A stretch of 64,000 bases of DNA from Magnetospirillum sp. 64-120 (GCA_001898825.1 MKVK01000051.1:98456-162455), one strand, 5' to 3'; positions 17,154 to 25,326 are shown, counted from the first letter of the stretch. Program-made: numbers and translations. The notes: generated by a model from the letters alone, not told the origin.

Positions 17154-17166
17154 GGCTTGCTATATT
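17139..17166 (+). promoter_or_regulatory. Candidate sigma-70-type promoter for grxC
   Basis: TTGTCT (17139-17144) and TATATT (17161-17166) are separated by 16 bp, ending 26 bp before the grxC ATG, which has CGGAG as ribosome binding site. The -35 element lies in the last codons of comF. Match to consensus is 4/6 and 5/6. Confidence 0.45.
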
Positions 17167-17192
17167 AAGAACCTAATCCAACGGAGTATTCC

Positions 17193-17459
17193 ATGGCCCA
17201 GGTTGAGATTTACACCACCCAGACCTGCCCCTATTGCATTCGCGCCAAGGGCTTGCTGAACCGCAAAGGCGTGGCCTTCAAGGAATACGACGTCGGCGGC
17301 GACCCCCAATTGCGCGCCGCCATGACCCAGCGCGCCCATGGCGGGCGCACCGTGCCGCAAATCTTCATCAACGGCGAACATGTGGGCGGTTGCGACGACC
17401 TGCATTCTCTGGATGCCGCAGGTGAACTGGATTCCATGCTGGCGAAAGAACCGGCGTGA
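17193..17459 (+). CDS. grxC: Glutaredoxin 3
   Basis: An 88-residue glutaredoxin with the dithiol active site CPYC at 12-15, cis-Pro region RTVPQIFING and the GGCDD glutathione-binding motif. It reduces disulfides and glutathione mixed disulfides in the cytoplasm. The TGA overlaps the nitrilase ATG by one base (TGATG), so the two are coupled. The comF-grxC-nitrilase-DUF1178 order is widespread in alphaproteobacteria. Confidence 0.95.
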   Translation: MAQVEIYTTQTCPYCIRAKGLLNRKGVAFKEYDVGGDPQLRAAMTQRAHGGRTVPQIFINGEHVGGCDDLHSLDAAGELDSMLAKEPA

Positions 17460-18295
17460 TGATCGGCGACGTCTTCAAGGTCGCCTGCCTGCAGGTCAAC
17501 GCCGGCACCGACATGGCCGCCAACATCAACGCCGCCAGCCTGCTGGCGGTGGAAGCCCGCGCCGCCGGGGCCGAGCTGATCCTGATGCCGGAAAACGTCG
17601 CCATGATGGAATGGGGACGCACCAACATCGTCATGAAGGCCCAGCCGGAAGCCGAGCACCAGGCCCTGGCCGCCTTTCGCGAACTGGCCAAGGAACTGGG
17701 CTGCACCCTGCATTTGGGCACCCTGCACGTGTTGCTGCCCGACGGCAAGGTGGCGAATCGCACCTATGTGGTGGACAAACACGGCCTGATCCTGGGCCGC
17801 TATGACAAGATCCACATGTTCGACGTGGATCTGGGCGGCGGCGAAAGCTATCGCGAATCGGCGACCTTCCAGCCCGGCGACCGCGCCGCGATGGTGCGCC
17901 TGCCCTGGGGCCGGCTGGGACTGTCGGTGTGCTACGACCTGCGCTTCCCCCATCTTTACCGCGCCTATGCCAATGCCGGTGCCGACTTTTTGGCCATTCC
18001 GGCGGCCTTCACCCGCACCACCGGCCGCGCCCACTGGCACGTGCTGCTGCGGGCGCGGGCCATCGAGACCGGCTGTTACGTCTTCGCCCCGGCACAATGC
18101 GGCACCCACGCCAACAACCGCGAGACCTATGGCCATGCGTTGATCGTCTCGCCCTGGGGCGAGATCTTGGCCGACGGCCTGGAACAGCCCGGCTTCGTCA
18201 TGGCGGAAGTGGACGTGCGCAAGGTGGCCGACGCCCGCAAGATGATCCCCTGCCTGGACCACGACCGCGACTTTGTCCCCCCTGTCAGGGACTGA
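17459..18295 (+). CDS. Carbon-nitrogen hydrolase (nitrilase superfamily, Nit1/Nit2-like)
   Basis: A 278-residue nitrilase-superfamily amidase. The catalytic triad is visible as Glu45 (LMPENV), Lys117 (GRYDKIHMFD) and Cys158 (LSVCYDLRFP). The closest eukaryotic relatives, Nit1/Nit2, hydrolyse deaminated glutathione or omega-amides; pairing with glutaredoxin fits a glutathione-related repair role, but the substrate is inferred. ATG 17459 is preferred over the adjacent GTG 17456. The 3' end overlaps the convergent methyltransferase gene by 11 bp. Confidence 0.9.
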   Translation: MIGDVFKVACLQVNAGTDMAANINAASLLAVEARAAGAELILMPENVAMMEWGRTNIVMKAQPEAEHQALAAFRELAKELGCTLHLGTLHVLLPDGKVANRTYVVDKHGLILGRYDKIHMFDVDLGGGESYRESATFQPGDRAAMVRLPWGRLGLSVCYDLRFPHLYRAYANAGADFLAIPAAFTRTTGRAHWHVLLRARAIETGCYVFAPAQCGTHANNRETYGHALIVSPWGEILADGLEQPGFVMAEVDVRKVADARKMIPCLDHDRDFVPPVRD

Positions 18296-18812
18296 TCTGG
18301 AAAGGTCCTGGTCCGTTGACGGCGCAGATGCGCTGGACCACCGCTTGCCCGGTGTCGCCATCCTCGAAGGCGACGACGGTCAAGGAACGGCAATGGTCCA
18401 GCAACTCGCCCCGGTTCAGCAGAAAATCCGGGTTGCGCGGGCTGCCATAGGCGGCGTTGCCATGGGCGAAGGTCTCGTAGATCAGCACGCCGCCCGGGGC
18501 CAGGGACGCCAGGATGGCGGGAAACAAGGGGCGCCACAGATAGTTGGTGACGACGATGCCGGCGAATTGCCGCCCCTCCAACGGCCAGGGCGAGCCGTCC
18601 TCCAGATCGGCGACGATGGTTTGCGCACCCGCCAAGGCCCCGGGGTCAAGGCTGCGATCGACGGCGGTGACCGTATGACCGCGTTCCAGGAACAATCGGG
18701 TGTGACGCCCACCCCCGGCCGCCACATCCAAAACGGCACCGCCCGGCGCCACCAGGGGGGCGAAGCGGCTGACCCAAGGGGACGGACTGGACATCGGCAA
18801 AGTGTTGCCCAT
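18285..18812 (-). CDS. Small class I SAM-dependent methyltransferase
   Basis: A 175-residue methyltransferase-fold protein. AVLDVAAGGGRHTRLFLERGH is motif I, TAVDRS the acidic end of strand 2, and IVVTNYLWRPLFPAILASLA with PGGVLIYETFA the later motifs, a pattern like TehB/tellurite-type and DUF-class small methyltransferases. ATG 18812 is chosen because AAGG lies ~8 bp upstream; ATG 18794 has no such site. It stands opposite to and between the nitrilase and DUF1178 genes, interrupting an otherwise conserved plus-strand order. Substrate unknown. Confidence 0.82.
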   Translation of the reverse strand: MGNTLPMSSPSPWVSRFAPLVAPGGAVLDVAAGGGRHTRLFLERGHTVTAVDRSLDPGALAGAQTIVADLEDGSPWPLEGRQFAGIVVTNYLWRPLFPAILASLAPGGVLIYETFAHGNAAYGSPRNPDFLLNRGELLDHCRSLTVVAFEDGDTGQAVVQRICAVNGPGPFQISP

Positions 18813-18843
18813 ATTGACGGCCTTGTTGCATTGTGGGTCCACC

Positions 18844-19257
18844 ATGATCCTGTTTGAGCTTCGCTGCGGCAAGGACCATCGTTTCGACGCCTGGTTCCGT
18901 GACAACGCCGCCTTTGACCAGCAATCGGCACACGGCCTGATCGCCTGCCCGACCTGTGCCGACACGAAAGTGGAAAAGGCCCCCATGGCGCCGCGGCTGA
19001 ACAAGGCCACAGGTCAGGCGTTGGACGCCCCCGACATGGCCCGCGCCATGCGTCAGGCCCTGGGCGAGATCCGCAAGTCGGTGGAAGCCAACTGCGATTA
19101 CGTCGGCGAGAAATTCCCCGAGGAAGCCCGCAAGATCCATTACGGCGAAACCGAAGCGCGTCCCATCTATGGCGAAGCCACCCAGGACGAAGCCAAGGAA
19201 CTGGCCGAGGAAGGCGTCGCCTTCCAGCCCATCCCCTGGGTCGCCGACGAGAATTAA
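18844..19257 (+). CDS. DUF1178 family protein
   Basis: A 137-residue protein of the DUF1178 family, recognised from MILFELRCGKDHRFDAWF at the N-terminus and the CPTC pair near residue 36. Cys8 and the CPTC could form a small zinc or redox site. The rest is acidic and helical (ARKIHYGETEARPIYGEA is a conserved block). The start is set at the MILFEL methionine where homology begins; an upstream in-frame start only adds a leader antisense to the methyltransferase. Function unknown. Confidence 0.88.
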   Translation: MILFELRCGKDHRFDAWFRDNAAFDQQSAHGLIACPTCADTKVEKAPMAPRLNKATGQALDAPDMARAMRQALGEIRKSVEANCDYVGEKFPEEARKIHYGETEARPIYGEATQDEAKELAEEGVAFQPIPWVADEN

Positions 19258-19287
19258 GACTTATTCAAACACCCTCAAGCGGCGAGC

Positions 19288-19342
19288 GCATCCCTTCGGG
19301 ATGCTTGCCTCTCGCGGCATAAGCCGCGCGGCCCCTTGGGCC
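19288..19342. terminator. Three tandem hairpins between convergent genes
   Basis: GCATCCC-TTC-GGGATGC (19288-19304), CGCGGC-ATAA-GCCGCG (19313-19328) and GGCCC-CTT-GGGCC (19330-19342) follow one another between the DUF1178 stop and the asnB stop. A further pair ACCCAATC (19345-19352) / GATTGGGT (19374-19381) brackets the asnB stop. No clear T-tract follows, so this may be a bidirectional terminator without classic tail, an RNA-stabilising element or a repeat. Confidence 0.45.
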
Positions 19343-19369
19343 TAACCCAATCTTGCTGATCTATGATCA

Positions 19370-21238
19370 TCATGATTGGGTCTGATTTGTTTGAACACGC
19401 GCCCAGGCTTCCAGCACCAGCAGCGACCACACCTTCAGCGAATGGTCGCGCCGTCCGCCCTGGTGTTCGGCCAGCAATTGGGCCACCGGCGCCCATTCCA
19501 GACCCAGTTCCGCCATCCGCGTCTTGGTCAGGCGCTCGGCGACCATGGTGGCCAAATCGGTTTTCAGCCAGATGCCCATGGGCGGGTTGAAGCCCAGCTT
19601 CGGCCGGTCGACGATGGCGGCGGGCAACAGCTTGCGCGCCACCGCCTTCAAGATGGCTTTCTTGCCGCCTTCCATGCGGGTGGCGGCCGACATGCGCCCC
19701 ACCGCCTCGACCAGACGATGATCCAGGAAGGGATGGCGGGTTTCCAAGGCCACCGCCATGCTCATGGCGTCGCCGTAAGACATCAGGTTGCCGGGCAGGA
19801 AGGACAAAAGATCGGTCTGCTGCATGGCGTCCAGGGCGCTGGCGGACGGCGCCCGGCGGTAGATGTCAGCCACCGGGCGCGACGGATCGGTCGCCAAGGC
19901 CAGCAGGGCGCGACGTTCTTCGGGATCGAAATATTCCACCCAGGACGCGTACATCTGGTCGGGGGCCAGGGTTCCGGCGCTTAGGAATTCCCGCGCCCGG
20001 CGCCAGCCGTGGCGCCCCGACGTGCTTTCCGGGATCAATTGCGACGCCCATGCCGCCAGACCGCGCAAGGGGCCGGGCACCATGCGGCGATAGCGTTCGC
20101 CCAGCATCCCCCCCTGATAGCGGGGATAGCCGGCGAACACCTCGTCGCCGCCATCGCCCACCAAGGCCACCTTCAGATGCTGGCGGGCGCTGGTGGACAA
20201 ATCGTGGATCAACAGCGCGGTGGGGTTGCCGAAGGGTTCGCCGAAGGCGCGGACCATGTCGTCCAGCAGGTCGGTGACGCCGGGACGCGCCGGCAGTTCG
20301 GCATGGATGGTCCCCACATGGCGGGCCACCGCCAAGGCGGCGTCACGTTCGTCATAGGCCGGTTCGTCGAAGGTCATGGTGAAGCTGCGCACCGGCGGCG
20401 CGCCGCTTTCGCGGGCCGCCCGGCTCATCAGCGCGGCGATCACCGACGAATCGATGCCGCCCGACAAAAAGCACCCCACTTCCACGTCGGCGACCATGCG
20501 CAGACGCACGGCGCTGTCCAGGATGGGCAGCACCTCTTCCGCCGCTTCGTCCAGGCTGACCGCCCGCTCGCCGGTATAAGCCGGAGCCCACCAGCGGCCG
20601 GTGACGATGGCGCCGTTCTTCCATTCCAGCCAATGGCCCGGTTGCAGCTTGCGGATGCCGGCGTGCAGCGTCATCGGGGCGGGAACATAAAGGCAGGCCA
20701 GATAGTCCGACAGCGCCTGACGGTCCACCGACAGGTCCACACCCGGCTGCAGCCGCAAAGTGTCGATTTCGGAAGCGAAGGCGATGCCGCCATCGGCAAG
20801 CGGCGCCCAGACCAGCGGCTTGACCCCCAGCCGGTCGCGCACCAGCAGCATGGTGCGTTCCTGGCGGTCCCACAGGGCGAAGGCGAACATGCCCACCAGC
20901 TTGTCCAGACAGCCCTGCCCCTGGCGCATCAGCAGGCGCAGCAACACCTCGGTGTCGCTGGTCGAGGCGAAATCCTCACCTTGCGCTTCCAGTTCCGACC
21001 GCAATTGGTTGTGGTTGTAGATTTCGCCGTTGAAGGCGATGACCCAGCGGCCGCACGGCGAGTGCATGGGCTGGGCGCCGCCCGGCGACAGGTCGATGAT
21101 GGCCAGGCGCGCGTGGGCTAGGCCGATGCCGTCCTCGCACCAGACGTCCTGGGCGTCGGGACCGCGATGGCGCATGCGCTCGGCCATGGACGCCAAAAGC
21201 GCCCGGTCGGCGCGGGTGGAACCGGCAATGCCGCACAT
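19370..21238 (-). CDS. asnB: Asparagine synthase (glutamine-hydrolysing), AsnB type
   Basis: A 622-residue AsnB. The catalytic Cys2 (MCGIAG) begins the N-terminal class II glutaminase domain (RHRGPDAQD, FNGEIYNHNQLR). The synthetase domain has the pyrophosphate loop LSGGIDSSVIAAL and ALVGDGGDEVFAGYPRY. It makes asparagine or amidates a cell-envelope substrate. A regulator gene ends 3 bp before its ATG, so the two are co-transcribed. The window carries a second asnB inside the polysaccharide locus (49765-51540), leaving it open which copy is metabolic. Confidence 0.92.
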   Translation of the reverse strand: MCGIAGSTRADRALLASMAERMRHRGPDAQDVWCEDGIGLAHARLAIIDLSPGGAQPMHSPCGRWVIAFNGEIYNHNQLRSELEAQGEDFASTSDTEVLLRLLMRQGQGCLDKLVGMFAFALWDRQERTMLLVRDRLGVKPLVWAPLADGGIAFASEIDTLRLQPGVDLSVDRQALSDYLACLYVPAPMTLHAGIRKLQPGHWLEWKNGAIVTGRWWAPAYTGERAVSLDEAAEEVLPILDSAVRLRMVADVEVGCFLSGGIDSSVIAALMSRAARESGAPPVRSFTMTFDEPAYDERDAALAVARHVGTIHAELPARPGVTDLLDDMVRAFGEPFGNPTALLIHDLSTSARQHLKVALVGDGGDEVFAGYPRYQGGMLGERYRRMVPGPLRGLAAWASQLIPESTSGRHGWRRAREFLSAGTLAPDQMYASWVEYFDPEERRALLALATDPSRPVADIYRRAPSASALDAMQQTDLLSFLPGNLMSYGDAMSMAVALETRHPFLDHRLVEAVGRMSAATRMEGGKKAILKAVARKLLPAAIVDRPKLGFNPPMGIWLKTDLATMVAERLTKTRMAELGLEWAPVAQLLAEHQGGRRDHSLKVWSLLVLEAWARVQTNQTQS

Positions 21239-21241
21239 ATC

Positions 21242-21781
21242 CTAGGACTCCCGGTTCAGACGGTAACCGCCCGGTTCGGTCAGCAACAGAACGGCCTGGG
21301 CGGGGTCGTCCTCGATCTTCTGACGCAGGCGGTAAATGTGGGTTTCCAGGGTGTGGGTGTCGATGTCGCCGCCATAGCCCCAGACGATGTTCAGCAGGTC
21401 GTCGCGGCCGACCACGCCCTCGGCGTCCAGCAGAACACCGAGGATGGCCGCTTCCTTGTCGGTCAACCGCACCTTGTCGGCCTCGCTTTCCAGCAGCCGG
21501 GCCACCGCGTCGAACCGCCATTTGCCCAATACCGGATGTTCGGCCGAGGCCGTCAACGCATGGTCGATGGCCGCCATCAACGACGCCACCCGCACCGGCC
21601 GGGTCAGCCGGACCTGCGGCACCGGGCAATCATCCAGGGCCACCGCCGACACCACCACCTGGAAATCCGCCGCCTCGCCCTGGCAGGAAACCGCGTAGCC
21701 GGCGCCGTCCAACACCTCGGCCACGGCTTGGCACAAGGCGGAATCGGCGTCGACGAGCAGGATACGGGGACGAATTGACAA
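21242..21781 (-). CDS. OmpR-type winged-helix regulator with degenerate receiver
   Basis: A 179-residue protein. The C-terminal ~85 residues are a standard OmpR/PhoB winged helix (LTDKEAAILGVLLDAEGVVG, HTLETHIYRLRQKIEDDP, GGYRL). The N-terminal ~80 residues start like a receiver (ILLVDADSALCQAVAEVLDG) and end like one (VRLTRPVRVASLMAAID), but the middle is shortened and the phospho-acceptor Asp position is not recognisable (VVVSAVALDD). Phosphorylation-independent control is therefore likely. The start is uncertain: TTG 21781 is the best in-frame choice, with no strong ribosome site. It is coupled to asnB. Confidence 0.78.
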   Translation of the reverse strand: MSIRPRILLVDADSALCQAVAEVLDGAGYAVSCQGEAADFQVVVSAVALDDCPVPQVRLTRPVRVASLMAAIDHALTASAEHPVLGKWRFDAVARLLESEADKVRLTDKEAAILGVLLDAEGVVGRDDLLNIVWGYGGDIDTHTLETHIYRLRQKIEDDPAQAVLLLTEPGGYRLNRES

Positions 21782-21928
21782 AACAGGGATCCATTGCGGT
21801 ACGCCAAGACAAGGCCATCTATATAATCCAGATACCGCCCGTGCGGAAATGGCGGTTCGCGAAGTCTTTTTCCTGAAAGGGAAAAGGTCTATGGTGCCAC
21901 CCCTTGCCAGGAAGTATTCCGTTCGATC

Positions 21929-23059
21929 ATGACCAAGCCTTTGGACATCACCCCCGGCCCCACCCAACCGGCCCCCGCCCCGCTGATCGCCGTCGATCGC
22001 GCCGTGGCGGAACTGCGCCGGGGCGCGGTGGTGGCGTTGCGCGGGCCGGCCGGTCGTGTCGCCTATGCCCTGGCCGCCGAAGCCGCCACCCCGGATTCCT
22101 TGGCCAACCTGACCACCTTGGCCGGAAGCAAGCCGTTCCTGGTGCTGACCGGACGCCGCGTCGGCGTGCTGGAACTGGCGCCGCCCCAACCCGGCACCTT
22201 GCGCCTCGACATGGACGGCGGGCTGTCCGCCGAGGCCTGCGCCTGGCTGGCCGATCCGGTGGTGCGCGACGTGCCGCGCCCCGACCTCAATGCCTTGACC
22301 CTGTCGCCGCTGGACCCCGAATCGGCCGCCGCCGCCTCGGTCAACCTGGCCAAGCTGGCCCGTCTTCTGCCGGCAACCGTTGTGGCGGTGCCACCGGCCG
22401 GCGCCTTGCTGCTGCAGGGTGTGCTGGTGGTGGATGCCGCCGACATCGCCGCATATCCGGTCAACGCGGCGCGTTCCTTGCGGCTGATCTCGCAGGCCAA
22501 GGTGCCGTTGGAAGGGGCGGAAAACGCCCGTATCGCCTCGTTCAGGCCCGCCGATGGCGGCATCGAACATCTGGCCATCATCATCGGCGAGCCCGATGGC
22601 GACCAGCCGGTGCTGACCCGCCTGCATTCCGAATGCTTCACCGGCGACTTGCTGGGATCCTTGCGCTGTGATTGCGGCGACCAACTGCGCGGCGCCATCG
22701 CCGAAATCGGTCAGGCCGGGTCGGGCATCCTGCTGTACCTGTCCCAGGAAGGCCGCGGCATCGGTCTGGTCAACAAGCTCAGGGCCTATGAACTGCAGGA
22801 CGGCGGCTTCGACACCCTGGACGCCAACCTGCAGCTGGGTTTCGACGACGACGAACGCATCTATCACCCGGCCGCCCGCATGCTGGCGCTTTTGGGGGTC
22901 ACGTCGGTGCGTCTGTTGACCAACAATCCGCTGAAGGTCCAGGCCCTGGCCGCCCATGGCGTCACCGTCGCCGAACGGGTGCCCCACGTCTTCCCGTCCA
23001 ACGGCCACAACCGCAACTATCTGGCCACCAAGGCCAACCGCAGCGGCCATATGTTCTAG
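21929..23059 (+). CDS. ribA: GTP cyclohydrolase II with an N-terminal extension
   Basis: A 376-residue protein. Residues ~200-376 are a complete GTP cyclohydrolase II, the first step of riboflavin synthesis: zinc ligands Cys236, Cys247 and Cys249 in SECFTGDLLGSLRCDCGDQL, then SQEGRGIGLVNKL and LLTNNPLKV. The first ~190 residues occupy the place of a RibB (DHBP synthase) domain in bifunctional proteins but lack its acidic DxEDRENEGD-type motif, so that part is probably non-catalytic. The upstream 147 bp shared with the divergent regulator contain a TATAAT (21822-21827) and a CTTTTTCC/GGGAAAAG hairpin, but no FMN riboswitch signature. Confidence 0.9.
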   Translation: MTKPLDITPGPTQPAPAPLIAVDRAVAELRRGAVVALRGPAGRVAYALAAEAATPDSLANLTTLAGSKPFLVLTGRRVGVLELAPPQPGTLRLDMDGGLSAEACAWLADPVVRDVPRPDLNALTLSPLDPESAAAASVNLAKLARLLPATVVAVPPAGALLLQGVLVVDAADIAAYPVNAARSLRLISQAKVPLEGAENARIASFRPADGGIEHLAIIIGEPDGDQPVLTRLHSECFTGDLLGSLRCDCGDQLRGAIAEIGQAGSGILLYLSQEGRGIGLVNKLRAYELQDGGFDTLDANLQLGFDDDERIYHPAARMLALLGVTSVRLLTNNPLKVQALAAHGVTVAERVPHVFPSNGHNRNYLATKANRSGHMF

Positions 23060-23064
23060 GGTGT

Positions 23065-23079
23065 GGGCAGATTCTGCCC
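23065..23079 (+). terminator. Short hairpin after ribA
   Basis: GGGCAG-ATT-CTGCCC starts 5 bp after the ribA stop. The following sequence (GGCCGATCTTTCC) has only a weak T content, so termination is plausible but not strong. Confidence 0.4.
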
Positions 23080-23132
23080 GGCCGATCTTTCCGCCCCTTT
23101 ATAATATTCGTTTGTTTTCAATATATTATGAA

Positions 23133-23149
23133 TTGGCATTGGCTTTGCT
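23133..23149 (+). promoter_or_regulatory. Predicted sigma-54 (RpoN) promoter
   Basis: TTGGCATTGGCTTTGCT matches the RpoN consensus YTGGCAnnnnnnTTGCW, with GG at 23135-23136 and GC at 23147-23148 exactly 12 bp apart. Transcription would begin near 23160, and the next gene starts at 23180 behind GAGGTG. The 40 bp upstream are very AT-rich for this genome (repeated AATAT/ATTAT), as expected for an IHF bend. No enhancer-binding protein gene is adjacent. Confidence 0.6.
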
Positions 23150-23179
23150 TGTAAGGATACGTCCTTTCAGAGGTGCGCC

Positions 23180-24175
23180 ATGTCCGCTTCCGCCGTCGCC
23201 AGTTCCGGGTATACCGACCCCAACGCCTTCGTGCCGGTTTTCGCCAGCGAAAACGCCACCAACGCGGCTGCGGAAAAGCAGGAGCAGGCCAAGCACCTGA
23301 CAATGTTCGGCGAAGGCGACGATTCCCCCAGCTTCTGGGACCTGCTGGACGTCATCAACCCGCTGCAGCATATCCCCATCGTCAACGAGATTTACCAGGA
23401 CCTGACCGGCGACAAGATCGGCGTCGCCGCCCGATTGGCCGGCGGCGGCCTGTTCGGCGGTCCCATCGGCTTGGTTGCCTCGGCCATCGGTTGTCTGGTC
23501 GAGGAAGAGACCGGCGACACCATCGGCGGCCATGTGGTGGCCTTGTTCAAGGATGACGAAGCCGCCCCCACCCAGGTGGCCAAGGCCGAGACCCAGCCCC
23601 AACCGCAAGCCGCCGAAACCAAACCGGCCGCCATGGCCCCGGTGCAAGTCGCCATGGCCAGCGTCAACGTCCCGGAAGCGCCGCCAGCGACGCCCCCTCA
23701 AAACGCCGCCCCCCTGATGTTTAGCGCCGACGGCATGATCAACCCGACGGCCACGGCTGCTGCGGCCGTCGCCGCGCCGGTTCCCGTCACCCCGGCCGCC
23801 GCCCCCATGCCGCTGAGCAACACCAGCAAGACCAACCGCATCATGCCTGTGCCGGCACGGACCGTCAGCACGGCGGAACAGGCGCCGCCCCCCATCACCG
23901 TGCCCATTTCCTCGGGCGGCAACCGCTCGAACGTTCCCATCACCGGGCACAACCCGCTGAACAACCACGCCACCGTCGATCCCCTGGCGGTTCAAAAGGC
24001 CATGGCCCTGCAGGGATTGCCGTCTGAAACCCAGCACCCCATGCTGCAGGCCAATCCCAAGGCGGCCAGCGGCTCGGCCGATTGGCTGGGGGCGATGAAC
24101 CAGGCGCTGGACAAGTATCAGAAGGCCGGCAATCTGGCGGCCCGTCCCGAAGACGTCAAATCCCCGGCCTATTGA
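23180..24175 (+). CDS. Conserved hypothetical protein with hydrophobic glycine-rich core and Pro/Ala-rich tail
   Basis: A 331-residue protein of unknown function. Residues ~45-120 form the only ordered-looking part: SFWDLLDVINPLQHIPIVNE, IYQDLTGDKIG, then a glycine-rich hydrophobic stretch LAGGGLFGGPIGLVASAIG that might insert in a membrane. Residues ~125-300 are low-complexity Ala/Pro/Thr-rich and probably disordered. There is no signal peptide. It sits behind a predicted sigma-54 promoter and its TGA overlaps the L,D-transpeptidase ATG by one base, linking it to cell-envelope genes. I have seen similar NPLQHIP-type proteins only as hypotheticals. Confidence 0.75.
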   Translation: MSASAVASSGYTDPNAFVPVFASENATNAAAEKQEQAKHLTMFGEGDDSPSFWDLLDVINPLQHIPIVNEIYQDLTGDKIGVAARLAGGGLFGGPIGLVASAIGCLVEEETGDTIGGHVVALFKDDEAAPTQVAKAETQPQPQAAETKPAAMAPVQVAMASVNVPEAPPATPPQNAAPLMFSADGMINPTATAAAAVAAPVPVTPAAAPMPLSNTSKTNRIMPVPARTVSTAEQAPPPITVPISSGGNRSNVPITGHNPLNNHATVDPLAVQKAMALQGLPSETQHPMLQANPKAASGSADWLGAMNQALDKYQKAGNLAARPEDVKSPAY

Positions 24176-24687
24176 TGGAACTGACGGTTTCACCCCTGGG
24201 CTGGCTGGAAATGAAGGGCCGGCGTCTGGCCTGCCGCCTGGGCCGTTCGGGTGTTTGCGAAGACAAAAGCGAAGGCGACGGTGCCACCCCGGTGGGGAAC
24301 TGGCCGCTACGGGCCGTGTTCTATCGCCCCGACCGGGTCAGCCGTCCGATGACCGCCCTGCCCGTCCGTCCGCTCACCCCTGATGATGGCTGGTGCGACG
24401 ACCCAGCCCATCCCGATTACAACCGTCCGGTCCGCCTGCCCCATCCGGCATCCTGCGAAAAGATGTGGCGTGACGACGGGCTTTACGACGTGGTGGTGGT
24501 GCTGGGCCACAATGATTCGCCGCCGGTTCCCGGCAAGGGCAGCGCCATCTTCCTGCATGTGGCCCACCCCGAAGGCAAGCCGACGCAAGGCTGCGTTGCC
24601 TTGCCGCTGCCCGACCTGCTGACCGTTCTGGAAGACTGCCACCCGGGCGATTCACTGGTGGTATTGCCGGTTTCCGAACAGGGCTGA
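24175..24687 (+). CDS. L,D-transpeptidase (YkuD-domain) family protein
   Basis: A 170-residue YkuD-domain protein. The catalytic motif is His128...Thr137-x-Gly-Cys140 (HVAHPEGKPTQGCVALPL), the TxGC form found in the COG3786-type subfamily rather than the SHGC form of classical enzymes. Such enzymes cross-link or edit peptidoglycan, but no signal peptide is visible here, so export is uncertain. It is coupled to the preceding unknown gene (TGATG) and overlaps convergent yggS by 36 bp. Confidence 0.85.
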   Translation: MELTVSPLGWLEMKGRRLACRLGRSGVCEDKSEGDGATPVGNWPLRAVFYRPDRVSRPMTALPVRPLTPDDGWCDDPAHPDYNRPVRLPHPASCEKMWRDDGLYDVVVVLGHNDSPPVPGKGSAIFLHVAHPEGKPTQGCVALPLPDLLTVLEDCHPGDSLVVLPVSEQG

Positions 24688-25326
24688 GCCGACCCGCACA
24701 TGGGTGGCGCCGCAGGCGATGGCCTGGGGGAAATCACCGCTCATCCCCATGCTGATCTCGGCCAAACCAGCCGCTTTGGCCAATGCGGCCAAGTGCTGGA
24801 AATGGGGAACCGGGTCGCCCTCGGCCGGCGGAATGCACATCAGGCCGCTGATCGGCAAGTCGTATTCGCGCCGGCACAAATCGACCAACACCTGGGTCTG
24901 GTCGGGATCGACACCGGCCTTTTGCGGCTCGCGGCCGATGTTGACCTGGATCAGGCAGCGCGGCGCCTTGCCGCTGCGCTGAATCTCGTCGGCCAAGGCA
25001 CGGGCCAGCTTTGGCCGATCGATGGTTTCGATGACGTCGAACAACGCCACCGCGTCCCGCACCTTGTTGGTCTGCAAGGGGCCGATCAGGTGCAGTTCGA
25101 TACCGGAGAACTCGGCTTGCAATTGCGGCCATTTGCTTTTGGCTTCCTGCACCCGGTTTTCACCGAATACCCGCAAGCCCGCCTGCAGAAACGGCCGGAT
25201 AGTGTCGGCATCATGGGTTTTCGACACCGCCACCAAAGTGGTGGAGCCCGCCACACGTCCGGAATCGGCCTCGGCCCGGGTGATGGCACCCTGAATGGCG
25301 GCGATGGCGGCGGCAGCCTCGGACAT
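24652..25326 (-). CDS. yggS: YggS-family pyridoxal phosphate homeostasis protein
   Basis: A 224-residue PLP-binding protein of the YggS/PROSC family. The PLP lysine is Lys36 in LVAVSKTHD, followed by GLRVFGENRVQEAKSKW, LHLIGPLQTNK, and the C-terminal phosphate site SMGMSGDFPQAIACGATHVR. It buffers free PLP and affects amino-acid and B6 homeostasis; no enzyme activity is established. It is divergent from a ThiE-like gene 27 bp away, a pairing common in alphaproteobacteria. Confidence 0.94.
   Translation of the reverse strand: MSEAAAAIAAIQGAITRAEADSGRVAGSTTLVAVSKTHDADTIRPFLQAGLRVFGENRVQEAKSKWPQLQAEFSGIELHLIGPLQTNKVRDAVALFDVIETIDRPKLARALADEIQRSGKAPRCLIQVNIGREPQKAGVDPDQTQVLVDLCRREYDLPISGLMCIPPAEGDPVPHFQHLAALAKAAGLAEISMGMSGDFPQAIACGATHVRVGSALFGNRQYHQ

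Noticed and set aside
21782-21928. FMN riboswitch before ribA
   Set aside because: The conserved RFN-element sequences are absent; only a short CTTTTTCC/GGGAAAAG hairpin and a lone TATAAT are seen.
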